From Dactylonectria macrodidyma (Eukaryota > Ascomycota > Sordariomycetes > Hypocreales > Nectriaceae), in contig JAGMUV010000001.1 of assembly GCA_020744425.1 (NCBI GenBank), positions 4,278,001-4,342,000 of the forward strand: a DNA stretch of 64,000 bases. Direction: 5' to 3'. The notes under the pieces are model-generated. The model saw only the letters and a program-made list of their open reading frames with translations. It had not been told where the DNA came from and searched no databases. The translations under genes were made by a program, and so were the position numbers. Positions 23,768-34,684 of this stretch are shown piece after piece (the first letter of the stretch is position 1; each line of letters opens with the position of its first letter).

Positions 23768-24275
23768 CTAGCAATGTTCCACAACAGGGGAAGCTGAGAT
23801 GTCAGGAACTAGAATTCGCGCTGTCACCGTTGGAGATTGCAAGATTCAATCGGTCTCTGTTCGAATATTTCTGCCTGATTCCAGTTGGGCTCAGCTTCAA
23901 TCACCAATGTCACTGGTTCGGTAACCGACTTCCCGGATCGGATCGAAAAATTTCCGCTCTGTTGCTAGCACTACCGATCAGAGGAAGTCGATAAGTAACT
24001 AACTTAGTGCTGCTTCTTCGGTACAACCTCCTTGAACCCCGTCTTGTGGAAAGCCAGGGTAAGCTAGCCGCCTCCCCCACCCCTTCAGCATGATCTGACA
24101 GCCGGCCGTGCACACATAAAGTCAAATCGTGCCAGTCTGTTCTTACCTCTCTCCTCACCTGCCTTGCGAAGCAGGCTGGCTAAGGTTAATAGCCAGGCAT
24201 ATTAGTAGGCTGCAGATTGCTGTACGCACTATAGTTAAAAAAAAAAGTAGCGCGGGGATCGCGGTGAAGGGTTTG

Positions 24276-24362
24276 TGGTGCAGGCGGCTCGCACGGACCA
24301 CCAGGTGGCCCGAGCTTAATTTTTTGGACCTCCGGAGAGCACAGTTCCTCAAGGCAAAAAGA
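24276..24362. repeat. Dispersed repeat family A, copy 2
   Basis: Shares GTGCAGGCGGCTCGCACGGA, GGCCCGAG and TTCCTCAAGGCA in the same order as copy 1 at 18000-18090. It lies immediately before the solo LTR at 24383. Confidence 0.45.
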
Positions 24363-24382
24363 ACGACGATGCTGACAGGCAC

Positions 24383-24656
24383 TGTCTTCTAGGTAGGTGG
24401 CGACGAAGCCCTGGGTAGGTATCGCCTAATGGCCTTGGGATTATAGTTAGGCAGTTGTGGGCGTCCTTGCAGGTGTCTGAAGGTAAAGGAGGAAAGAAGG
24501 GAGCTTTATAGGCGGTTGGGAAACTTTTGGCATGCGACTACATGTGCTGTTGGAGTTTGCATGTGACCATTTTTTTGCTTTTTAGGGTTTGAGATGCTGT
24601 GCACAGGCGCTGGCTTACGGCTCAAACCCCGCGTTCGATGGTATTGCAGTTTAACA
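24383..24656 (+). repeat. Solo LTR, copy of the LTR at 13777-14067
   Basis: TGTC...TTTAACA, 274 bp, closely matching 13777-14067 apart from the G/T-run expansion there and scattered transitions. No target duplication or internal retroelement sequence is recognised on either side. Confidence 0.75.
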
Positions 24657-24716
24657 TGAGGACGTATTACTTATAAAAATAAAGTAAGAGGATCAACTTG
24701 GATGGGCTGAAATTCA

Positions 24717-26489
24717 TCATCGTTTTGGTGAAAGTTTTCCAGAACGAGCCGTCTCGACTCTACAGGTCTCTGATGACGGAGAAGAGACGGCCTCAGCCGT
24801 ATCCGTCCGAGATGATGTTGCCTCCCAGTCAAGATATACATGATGGTAAGCCACCTCGTCTGGCTCTGTCACGAGTTGTACCGACATCGATATATCATAT
24901 CCCACAAGTGAGATGCGGTTAGAATCCCCCGCGCTCTGTGTAGATTGAAGTGCCTCAAGCGCCAAGGCTTCCTTTCCTCGAAATCCAAACGTGGTTGCGT
25001 TCAGCCGCCAAATTTCGGCGCTCACAATCTGTACCGATACCTTAGCAGGGTCCCGTTTCTTGTCATCGCCTACTTGAATGACCAAGACAAAATACTCCAA
25101 GTCAGGGTTGGTCTCGTAGTTCCCAGGAACAAATTCAATGTGCATGTAACGCTCAGATGCTATCTCCAGCAGAAATTGGTTCGCGGGGATGTCCCAGCTG
25201 GCCCTGGGCTGTGCTGTTCGGATGTGCCAGAATCTTCGCCCCAGCTTTTCCCAGCCCTTCCAGCGCAGACGCACAGCATATCGCTCCCACAAGGCAAGTT
25301 GTCGGACCAGTGGTTGAGAGAGATTGTGGAGAATACACACAGGCTCGTAGAATGGGGTGGTAACGGGCTTTTTCTGAAACGCTCTCAGCCGTTCCGCAGT
25401 ATCATGCAGGCGAATGAAAAGTCCCGGGCCTATTTTCTGAAGGAGGATATACCTCTGACTACCTCCTCTTCCTCGGAAGGGAGTAAACCGATAGTTGAGA
25501 TCCAAGAGGTAGTGGTGGTGGTATTGTGGAACTGCATTCTGGTATTGGAGTTTCGCATTCGGGAAGAAGACGCCTTGATTCGTAAGAGAAAAATGTGTGC
25601 TCAACCTGCTGCCAAGCCGACTCCTGCTATCACTGCCATAGTGAGCCGCAGGATCACTGATGAAGCTTGAAGGTTTGGCAGCCAAAATTGGCATGAATCC
25701 CGATCCTGTCGCGTCTCCGGTCCAAGCAAAGATGGAGAGATCGTTGTATTTTCGAATAATTTCTTCCTGGAGTCGGATAAAGGCCTTTGGGCCTTCCCCA
25801 TAGAGCATCGGCATATTGACGTCGAGAATTCCCAGAAGACTGTACGACATATCCTCAGTTCTACTAGTTTGGCGCTTAGCTATCCAGGATATCCGTACCG
25901 CGATTGGAAAATCCTTGATATCCCTCTTCGGATGCATAACTAGCACGGCCTCAGGAACCCCGGCGATGTCCGAGATCAGTCGACTGAGAGAGCTCTTCTC
26001 TCCGATTTCTAGCCACTTTTGGCTAAAGAACCGCAGATGTCGCGGGGCAAGCAGTTCTTGCAGACACCAACCACGTGTAAACCAGCGACATCTCCGGAAG
26101 TGGGCGTCAAATTGATCTTGCTGAGAAGAAAAATCACCCATGTCGAGCATGAAGTCGCTCAAGTACACATAACAAATCTGAGACCGCCGGTACCAGCCAA
26201 ACATGGAATTGATGGCTTCGGTGAGTTCTGTACTGCTTGTCTTGTCGATGCAACAGGTGTCAACCCATGCGTAGCAGTATCCATCCTTCAGTGCCTGTTG
26301 GCAAGTTGCAACAATCTTGCGATATCCGGCCTTGCTCGCGATCTTGACGTTCCAGTTTTCACTCGCTTGGGCGAATTCCTGGAAGGACACCTCGCTATCT
26401 TCCCACGTATGCGAAAGAATGGCGTAGGCAGGAGTATCATCGCTGTAGAACGGCTCTAACAACAGTGTCGACGTGTTAATGAGCCACAT
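24717..26489 (-). CDS. HET-domain protein
   Basis: Intact single-exon gene, 590 aa. The HET domain lies at the N-terminus: AYAILSHTWEDSEVSFQEF from about residue 20, CYAWVDTCCIDKTSSTELTEAIN around 72-95, then WFTRGWCLQELLAPRHLRFF near 135-155. The following TSRTEDMSYSLLGILDVNMPMLYGEG block is typical of the vegetative-incompatibility subclass. The C-terminal half is unassigned. HET domains trigger cell death when non-self or a pathogen signal is perceived. Here there is no fused NACHT or repeat domain, so the protein may be an executor or a regulator. It sits between a broken PNP-NLR and the NWD/HET-S block, as expected for an allorecognition or immunity island. Confidence 0.9.
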   Translation of the reverse strand: MWLINTSTLLLEPFYSDDTPAYAILSHTWEDSEVSFQEFAQASENWNVKIASKAGYRKIVATCQQALKDGYCYAWVDTCCIDKTSSTELTEAINSMFGWYRRSQICYVYLSDFMLDMGDFSSQQDQFDAHFRRCRWFTRGWCLQELLAPRHLRFFSQKWLEIGEKSSLSRLISDIAGVPEAVLVMHPKRDIKDFPIAVRISWIAKRQTSRTEDMSYSLLGILDVNMPMLYGEGPKAFIRLQEEIIRKYNDLSIFAWTGDATGSGFMPILAAKPSSFISDPAAHYGSDSRSRLGSRLSTHFSLTNQGVFFPNAKLQYQNAVPQYHHHYLLDLNYRFTPFRGRGGSQRYILLQKIGPGLFIRLHDTAERLRAFQKKPVTTPFYEPVCILHNLSQPLVRQLALWERYAVRLRWKGWEKLGRRFWHIRTAQPRASWDIPANQFLLEIASERYMHIEFVPGNYETNPDLEYFVLVIQVGDDKKRDPAKVSVQIVSAEIWRLNATTFGFRGKEALALEALQSTQSAGDSNRISLVGYDISMSVQLVTEPDEVAYHHVYLDWEATSSRTDTAEAVSSPSSETCRVETARSGKLSPKR

Positions 26490-28006
26490 GTTCCGCTTTT
26501 GACGAAGTGTTCATGATTCAGGCTGGGAGCTGAAAGACAGTATGGCAAATATGTGAGGAAGCTCGATGACGCGTCTTGAGAGAAAGGAGAAGACAAGAGC
26601 AACTGGGACTGATGCCCAACTTATTTATCGTTGGTGCTTGGGCAGCCGTGCATGTGTCAGACTGTCACGCAGTCATACACACAGACGTATGCGTACAGGA
26701 AGCCAGTATTCAATTCTGCAACCACTGACAAGAGGCTGGTCCCCCGTGGGCCCGCCAATGCCTGTCGGAACGAGCCTTGTGACCCCTCTACTGTTGTGGC
26801 TCGCAATCCATTGTGGCCTATGAATTATGGCGCGGAGTTGTGGTCTTGGAGTTGTGGCGTTGGGGGTGGCGTGGCTGAGGGCGCGGAAAAAGAAGCCTTT
26901 CGTTCCTCAAGGCACCGGGCGTTGAGGGGTCAGAAGGCGCGGAAGGAAGAACCTTCGTCTCTACGTTCCTCAGGCATATGCTAGTTCTGATGCGTACGGA
27001 ATGGCCTGGAATGGGTGCCTTCTTTTTCGACAGGAAGCAACCATCCAATCAGCCCATGACACGTGGGCGATGGACTAGCCTTTTCGCCTGCACACTCATC
27101 AAGCATATCTCCGGGCCGTTAGTTGCGGCGGCTGCCTGGGACACGAAACACAAAGCATCTGTTACCCAGCCTTTGTTAAGCTGGCTCCCACCAGATATCT
27201 CAATCAACAGTATCATGCTATATTAAGATGCCACCGGACCGTACTCGCTTTAACATTCGCCAAGATGCTCCTTTAAAATTCGAGGACCATCACAGATGGA
27301 ACGAGGCAACACCAGCAATTCTGTGGATGCCACTCATGTTTGGTCGACATCAGCACTGCCGAGGTTCTGGCCGGTCTCTTTCTTTGGATTCTAGATAGTT
27401 TCCCCCTCTCTGTTACTGTATTTCTTGGAGCCCAGGTTCTTGCCCTCTTGGTCGGCACTCTGGCTCTCGCATGTAAGATGTGGGCAGAGACAGAGCCTGG
27501 TGACCCCGTAGAGGGACCTGTCGACAATAAATAGACTACCACGCATTCCATTTTGTGAGATGGCCGTCTCGAAGGATTAAGGCTGCCAAGACCAGCAGAA
27601 TGAACCAGGAAGGACGGTTTGGCTCCATCTCGGGCCCTTATCAAAACCTGCAACAAATGATCAGCCTGAATTTTCTCCCTTTTGTTTAGCCCGTGATTGT
27701 ACTCACAGAGAGTCAAGTTGAGTAATGGCCGGGGTGAAGACGACGAAAGGGGATGAGAGCAGAACAAGTCAGATAGATGGTGAGTGAGAAATGTAACGAC
27801 ACTGGGACGTAAGAACTTTTTAAATTCATCACGCTTCGCAACCACTTCTCTTCTCAAGCAAGGCATGTTAATTATCACAACGAGGTACTAACCACTTCAG
27901 CGTGGGTGGGCCAATAAAGAAGAATCATTATCAAATACAACCTCAGTTCCAACCTTCTATCTTGAGTCAATGAGTTATTAAGCCCCTGACTCTAACTGGT
28001 CCTATC
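26490..28006. other. Repeat-containing interval with one unassigned small membrane frame
   Basis: Two family-A repeat pieces occur (26881-26911 and 26938-26975), plus a GGTCCC/CGCCAATGCCT block at 26740-26770 resembling 18093-18120. A plus-strand frame entering before 27340 and ending at 27534 encodes a strongly hydrophobic segment (VLAGLFLWILDSFPLSVTVFLGAQVLALLVGTLALA) with an acidic tail. It lacks a convincing start, and I could not assign it. The minus-strand frame at 27273-27878 is not convincing. Confidence 0.4.
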
Positions 28007-28573
28007 GTGGTATCGAGGTCAATCGAACTAGCGTCTAGGATCTATGCTTGTTTCTCCAAGCTTGACTCGCTGGAGCAAGACGAGGGCTTTGTTCACGAGA
28101 TGGTGCGTCCGCCATTTAATTTTGATATTGAGAAAGCCAAACAATATTTCGAGAAGATGTCAAACAAGTTAGTACGGGAAGATCTTGTGGAGGTAGCTGT
28201 GGCAGACACCAGCACAGAATGGGCTGGGCACATGATCAGGGAGCGGGAACCTTCTCGAGCATTCTACAGGCCAGGGATATCCACTTGGTTAGCTAGTTCC
28301 CATCTCTCGCGTTATAACAGAACGTTGAACAGCTTCCCCGTCCAGGCGGAATGTCCCTGGTCTGCTATGAAGAGCTTTGCAGTCGATCTTCTCTTTGGTA
28401 CGAGTACCTCGGCCCGACGGGGAAGGAGGTCACGGGTTTCGCATTTTCTTGGCTATCTCGAGAACAATTGGCGAGTGACATCCTCTTCTTCGTCGTCGGC
28501 ATCGAAGTCATCGGGGATACGGCCAAAGGGGCGTTCCATTTCTAGTTATGACACGTCTGGACCAGTGAGATAA
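28007..28573 (+). CDS. Unrecognised reading frame
   Basis: A 188-codon open frame (start GTG or first internal ATG) opens with SIELASRIYACFSKLDSLEQDEGF, which looks helical, and ends in a Ser-rich basic tail. A second frame overlaps it (28351-28545: LVCYEELCSRSSLWYEYLG...FAFSWLSREQLASDILFF) and looks more protein-like there. A small intron or frameshift near 28345 may therefore join the first half to that frame. No family recognised; it lies just downstream of the NLR gene on the opposite strand. Confidence 0.3.
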   Translation: MVSRSIELASRIYACFSKLDSLEQDEGFVHEMVRPPFNFDIEKAKQYFEKMSNKLVREDLVEVAVADTSTEWAGHMIREREPSRAFYRPGISTWLASSHLSRYNRTLNSFPVQAECPWSAMKSFAVDLLFGTSTSARRGRRSRVSHFLGYLENNWRVTSSSSSSASKSSGIRPKGRSISSYDTSGPVR

Positions 28574-28940
28574 CGCTGTGCGCGTTCCTCTTCTTGTACC
28601 TCATGTTCCCACTTCATTCAGCAGACTGAAAGCAAGCCAATGGCAGAACCTCCTCACGCATTAGTCACGGTTGTGTTCTGACAACCACACCAAGTTCCAG
28701 ACTAATACTGCTTCGCGCTGCGGTATCCTCTCCTACTCCTCTTTTGTCGCTAAAACGCCTTCCTATCATCAATTGACATGTAATAAACTAGCTAACATAA
28801 GGTGATTTAAATATGGCCCTTTGATAGTTTGTGCGTTAGCGGTTAGAATCTAATAGGAGAGTAGTTAAAGAACGACCGATAGATATCAAAGACATACTAT
28901 GGCCCAAGAAGTGCATATACCACCAGAGTAGGACACCACC

Positions 28941-31900
28941 CTAACGAGGAGCGTCACCTGAGAACCGGAATAGTAAGACCCGTCCCGAATTGCAGCCGAG
29001 AGCGACAATCGATCCCCGGATCGCTGACGTCTCTGGACGATACTCTGACGGGAGCCAGAGCAGGTTCCGACCTTGATACGTGATCCATACGCCATCGGCA
29101 CTGATGCCGTAGCCTTGACGTTGACGCGGGTGATGCAGAAGACCGGATGCAGGCAGGGCGGCGGGTGGCGAGGGCGAGAGCATGCTCAAGTCGAAAGTGC
29201 CAGCATCGGTAAGAAGGCAAGCGCCGGTCTTATCGAATCGGATAGTATTAGAGAGCCCACCTACATTGAGCGTCGCCTGGCAGTGGCCCGTCGTGGCATC
29301 CCAGATCTTAATGGTATTATCTCCTAACACCAATGCAAGACGCTGGCCATCTGGCGAGAAGGCTACTGACCGAACCCAATGGTCGCCATTGTCCTTAAGC
29401 GTCACCTGGTAGCGGCCCGTTATAGCATCCCATACCTTAATAGTCTCATCCCATGATGCTGATATAAGACGCTTAGTATCAGGTGAGAAGGCTAGTAAAT
29501 ATACTGCATTCTGATGGCCCTGGAGTATTGCATGATATTCGCCTATTATAGCATCCCAGATCTTAATGGTGTTATTGCCTGCTGCCAATGCGAGACGCTG
29601 GCCATTAGGTGAGAAGGCTACTGACCGAACCCAATCGCCCTTGACCTCGAGCGTTGCCTGGCAGAGGCCCGTCGTGGTATCCCAGATCTTAACGGTCTCA
29701 TGTGACCCCGATGCGAGACGCTGTCCGTCAGGCGAGAAGGCTACTGAACTAACCCAATCGCTATGGCCCAAAAGCGTCACCCGGCAGTGGCCCGTTGTAG
29801 CATCCCAGATCTTAATGGCACCCTTTGACGTCGATATAAGACGCTGTCCGTCAGGCGAGAAGGCTACCGATGTAACCCAGTTGCTATGGCTCTCAGGTGT
29901 CGCTATATAGTGGCCAGTTCTGGCATCCCAGACCCTAACGGTCTTATCATCCGATGCCGATATGAGACGCTGGCCATTAGGCGAGAAAGCCACTGAGTTA
30001 ACTATATTACTATGGCCCTTAAGCGTCGCCTGGCAGTGGCCCGTTATGGCATCCCAGATCGTAATAGTCCAGTCATATGACGCCGATGCGAGGCGCTGTC
30101 CGTCAGGCGAGAAGGCCACTGAGTTAACTCTAGGGTGACGGTCCAGAAGCGAGAAGGCTTCTGATATAACCAGATCGCCATGGCCCTCAGGCGTCGCCTG
30201 GCACTGGTCCGTCGTGGCATCCCGGACCCTTACGGCCCCACATGACGCCAATGCGAGGCGCTGGCTGTCGGGCGAGAAGGCCACTGACCCAACTTCAAAG
30301 CTATAGCCCTCGAGCGTCACCTGGCAGTGGCCCGTTGTGGCATCCCAGATCTTAAGGGTCCCGTCGTTTGATGCCGATGCGAGGCGCTGGCCGTCGGGCG
30401 AGAAGGCTACCGTGTTAGTTCCGGCGCTAAGGTCCCCGGGCGGGGCCGGCCGGGAGGCCAGTAAGTCAACCCCAGAGCCATGGCCATCAAGCGTCGCCTG
30501 GCACTGGCCCGTCGTGGCATCCCATATCTGAACAGTCTTATCGCCTGACGCTGATGCGAGACGCTGTCCGTCGGGCGAGAAGGCCACTGACCTAACTGTA
30601 AAGCCATAGCCCTCAAGCGTCACCTGGCAGTGGCCCGTTATAACATCCCAGATCTTAACAGTTCCGTCATTTGATGCCGATGCGAGGCGCTGGCCGTCAG
30701 GAGAGAAGGCCGCCGCGTTAGTTCCAGCGCTATGGTCCTTAAGCGTTGCCTGGCAGTGGCCCGTCGTGGCATCCCAGATCTTAACGGTCTTATCGTATGA
30801 CGCTGATGCAAAACGCTGTCCGTCGGGCGAGAAGGCCACCGACCGAACCCAATCGTCATGGCCCTCGAGCGTCGCCATACATGCATCCCAATCCTCTGCC
30901 ATAACCGGTTTAATTATAATCCAATTTGGCTCTTCCCTTTCGAACAGTTTCCTCGTCATGCTCTGCATAGGACTAAAAATAAGCGCTGACGCATATGCCT
31001 GAAGAGGCGCCTTCCCTATCGCCCACCCATGTGATAGGATAAATCGTCGTGCATCTCGAACGAGGTCGGCTAAGCGGGACCTATCTGTCCCTTCCTAATA
31101 GCCACTAATTAGCACATCAGTTCTAGATAATTAAGTTAATTCGCCTACTAGTAATATCTCGAGCTTCGTCATTGTAACCACTCCTTCCGGCATATCTCGG
31201 AGAAGGCTGAGCGCCTCGAGCCAGTAGAGATACTTCTTGCTAAGAAACTGATGAACTATGCCGTCACTTTGGAGGTCGTCAATAGGCCTTGAAGTCCCGT
31301 GCGACATGGCATCTCTTAGGTGGTCAATCCAGTAGAAGCACGAGTACCGTACCGAGGCTAATGGGTCTGGTTCAGGCCGGCGGACGTCGTCGATAGAGGT
31401 ACCGGGATGGTGTAAGTCATACATATCGTGTCGCAGCGTATCAGACATGATCTGTATGGATTTTAAGAACATGGTATGGTGCGCGTCTGCGAATCCGCCC
31501 TGGAAAATCGCATTCGAGGCCTTGCACGTCAGGAAATCCTTGACGGACTGATGGATGAGATAGATATGATCATCTCGAGCTGTAAGAAACGAGGCACACA
31601 TACCTACCACAGACAGAAGGTCACCAGAGACATTTCGAGGCAAACCAGATAGCACGCCCAGCTCACACAAGCGGAGTGGTCGGTAAGCGACAGTCGCCGC
31701 CGAAATAACAAGGCGACAGAACTCGCTATCTTCAGGCTGCAGTTGCTGAATGCGACGCATCATTCGCTCGTAGAGTGGCGTTAGACCCGACGGCATCTCC
31801 TTGAGGACACCCAAGACGTTCCACCTCTGGACCTTCTGTAGTTCCTGTGCAACGAGAGCCGCCCAGAGGAAGGTTCCGCCGGCCCTACGGCGCATCTCAT

Positions 31901-32882
31901 CCCGGACTTGATCCTGTAGTGGTTTGTCGCCCTTTAGCGATATAAGGTGCATGACTTGATGGTCGACGTATGCGTTAACAGCCTGGGCGATATGGTATCC
32001 GTTCAGCTCAAGGCTTAGCCTCGTTTGCGAAGCAGCGCGATGCAGCTGCTGCTCAATATCGGGTCTATTTCGGCTTGAGACGATCCATTTGACGTGAGCA
32101 GACGCAGATGTGTTGCTCTGGACAATAAAGTCTAAGAGTTGTGGTAGGTCTTGCTCGCATTCGTCGAGGGCGTCGATGATCATGTAGCAACCCTTCGCGC
32201 GACGATCGCGAAGCATGCTAAGCAGAGCCTGGGATAAGGTGTAGAGCGCGTTTGTATCCTCGAAGAGTCGTCGACCTGCATGGTCGTACCTATCCTGGAT
32301 GTGCGAGACGAGCGATGGTTGTTGATAAAGCAAAACGTACATCAGTCCTCGCAACACGGCTACTGCCCCGTTCAGACGGGAATCGGTGCCTTGGCAGAAG
32401 AAAAATGAGAGGGGACGCGAGGGTGTTAGCGAGAGCGATAACTTTGTAAAACGGCGCGACATCTTCACCCCAAGGTTGCTGAATAGACCTCTCTCGCTCG
32501 CGTTGGTCATTTCTGTCTGCGACTGCGACAGTTCGTCAATGATCCCGCACAGTAACATTGTCTTGCCCTTGCCGGCGTCGCCTTTGATCCAGAGCAACCG
32601 GCTCTCTCTGTCGTCTCGCCATCGCCGAAAGTCCTCGTGGTCTAGAATCCACTTGTACGAGTCCTTGAGAAGACCACCCTTTGTCTGCTCGATTCGTGTC
32701 TTGTCGTCGCGGGGATCGGTCAATCGTAGGTCGGCAATGCATCGATTGCGGCTCGGTTCGTTGTAGTTATGGACTTCAGTGTAGTTGTTTCCAACCTGAA
32801 TTCTGCTTTGGCCATAGGTGTTCACATCCCGGACGAGGTTTGTTGGTCGTGCCATGCTCTCATCGCTGTTCACTGACGCCAT
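28941..32882 (-). CDS. nwd2: NACHT-WD40 NLR with N-terminal HET-s-type amyloid motif (NWD2-like)
   Basis: Intact STAND-type receptor of about 1,295 aa from two exons: 32882-31149 and 31094-28941 (intron 54 bp, GTAGGC...TTAG). Residues 26-40, [15 protein letters not shown], match the pseudo-repeats of the HET-s prion domain and the motif called R0 in Podospora NWD2. Next come [14 protein letters not shown], a NACHT domain with Walker A GDAGKGKT at 101-108 and Walker [11 protein letters not shown], then a winged-helix-like region. About twelve WD40 repeats follow from near residue 610 ([15 protein letters not shown]...KIWD), ending in [12 protein letters not shown] and [12 protein letters not shown]. 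Family knowledge: ligand binding by the WD repeats drives NACHT oligomerisation, which brings R0 copies together and templates the HET-S amyloid fold. I start at the first in-frame ATG; an upstream exon is possible, since a TAG acceptor-like site lies near 32975. A divergent HET-S homologue lies 1.8 kb away. Confidence 0.9.
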
Positions 32883-32999
32883 TATGGCATTGGCGATGGA
32901 GAGAATGGTTTTCGTGCCCAAGCTAAAAGCAGGCTCGGAGTTGGCTGCGGACGGCGCTTCGGTGAGCTACCGAGATGCCTTCTTCCAGCCGTACATCGC

Positions 33000-33170
33000 C
33001 TCACGTGGCGCAGTCCGTCGTTCTCGTCGCGGGGATCGATGGATCGCAAGTCCGCCAGGCAGCAGTCTTTCTGTTTCGGAGATATTGTTGCCAAAGTGAA
33101 CACAAGCATCTCCGTCAGTGGTGAGAGGGTGGACTGTCTTCGAATTGGTGCCAGATTGAGGGGCATCACG
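33000..33170 (-). pseudogene. Relic of a second amyloid-motif NLR 5' end
   Basis: Upstream of the intact NLR and on the same strand, one frame reads GDACVHFGNNISETER and the next frame continues CCLADLRSIDPRDEN. Together they repeat, in the same order and spacing, the NLR's [14 protein letters not shown]...[14 protein letters not shown]. The DNA is clearly homologous around the GATCCCCGCGACGA core (33019-33036 and 32708-32725). A one-base frame change separates the two halves, and homology stops right after DPRDE, so no NACHT domain follows. Confidence 0.7.
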
Positions 33171-34684
33171 TTTCAAGTGCTTCGTTCCAGTAGAGCGCGA
33201 ACACATGACAAGCATTGGCGGAGGGTGCAGCGGCGCTGAGGCGGGACCATCGACATTGGTATCTGATTGGTGCTGTAGCCGAGAAGGCTTGTGACGGCTA
33301 CCTCCCAGCGTGAGAACACGTACCTCTTTGGATCAATGAAATGTGCAATTTCGTGGTGACTTCTGACTGCCTCTGGATGATTGCGTCTCCGAGTGGCTGC
33401 AGCAATCCCCCGCGGCAGGTTACCTAGCAGCCAATTGAAATTCAGCATGGGGCAGACCTTTGGGTTCAAAGGGCAGGCAGGCTGAGGGGCGCGCAGAGCT
33501 TGCTCACCTGTCCGACTCCACCACCACGATATATGGCAAGCTTGCCGGGCTACCATAGTACATCTGCCGCGACTACCCCCTTCGATCCGATCGCCATCAG
33601 GCCTTGCCAAGTACGATTCTTCGACGATGCTCCGGCAGACAACAACCGCGTCTCCATGCTTTGAACCCCTGTGCCTGGTGTCAATCGGGACGGGCGTACC
33701 CGTGCTGGGCGGCCCCGTGCGCGATGACATCTTTTAGACTCGGTACTAGACCAGCCAGTCAGCAACCGCAATGCATTAACTTAGTAGCTAGCCAATTGGC
33801 GATATCCATCCCTTCTGCGTCAAGCCACGAGTTGCTACAGCTAACCCCAAATGGGTCTTTTGGAGGTGATGGTCGGCTTTGTCTGGAAAAAGATGCCTCG
33901 CCTGTACTCCGTACCGCGCCATTTTCTCTTACTCTAATGGTCCAACCTCCTTGAAACATTGACTGGCAGGCCGGTTTAACGGCCAAGTTCCCCAAGCTTT
34001 AAGCATCGGTTGGTATACCGCTAAATGCTTCTGGATAAATAATCGGTCCGGTGGCCTCAGTTATCCAGGCAATTAAATTGCTTTAGGAGTGCGAGTGCCG
34101 TGAGTTACAATAAAGCGTATTCTGCCTCACCGTAAACCACTGGGGCATCAGGTAGCAACCAAAACGGCTGAGGCAGGACACTGCCGCCGTAGTGAGCATC
34201 TCGCCTGCATATGCGGCACGCTCAGCGACCTAGTGCGTCCACCAGGCGGTGGGCGCAGCATGTTAGGACGCTGACTGCGAGCAGGCCTAAAAACATCCTG
34301 AGCACGATGAATGCGGCTCCTTTAGCCTAATCAATCCACTGGCTTCCGGGCTAGACCAGGCCTATTCAGGAGGTGCTAGAGCTGCGATACAGAGCACAAC
34401 TGGAACTTGCGACGCGAGAGGCGGGGGCTGCGATGCGGAGCGCTGGTGTTGGAGGATTCATGACGCTCTATTGGGCAGATCCTGCCAACGCCCGATCAGC
34501 CATTCCCCCTAGCGGAGCGGTATTGCTTCAATTGTGTCAGCAAGAGCCGTTCTGCCTGACTGACTCCGACGTTCCCTCTTTGTCACTGCAGCAATGTTCA
34601 AATGCATTTGTCAAGTCGACTCGTCAGGCACCAACATTTCCGTTCCCATCAATCTCACACAGCAAGCTCACTATCCGCTCGAGA

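Noticed and set aside
27273..27878. 201-codon minus-strand open frame
   Set aside because: Basic low-information sequence with no domain. It overlaps a more plausible hydrophobic plus-strand frame.
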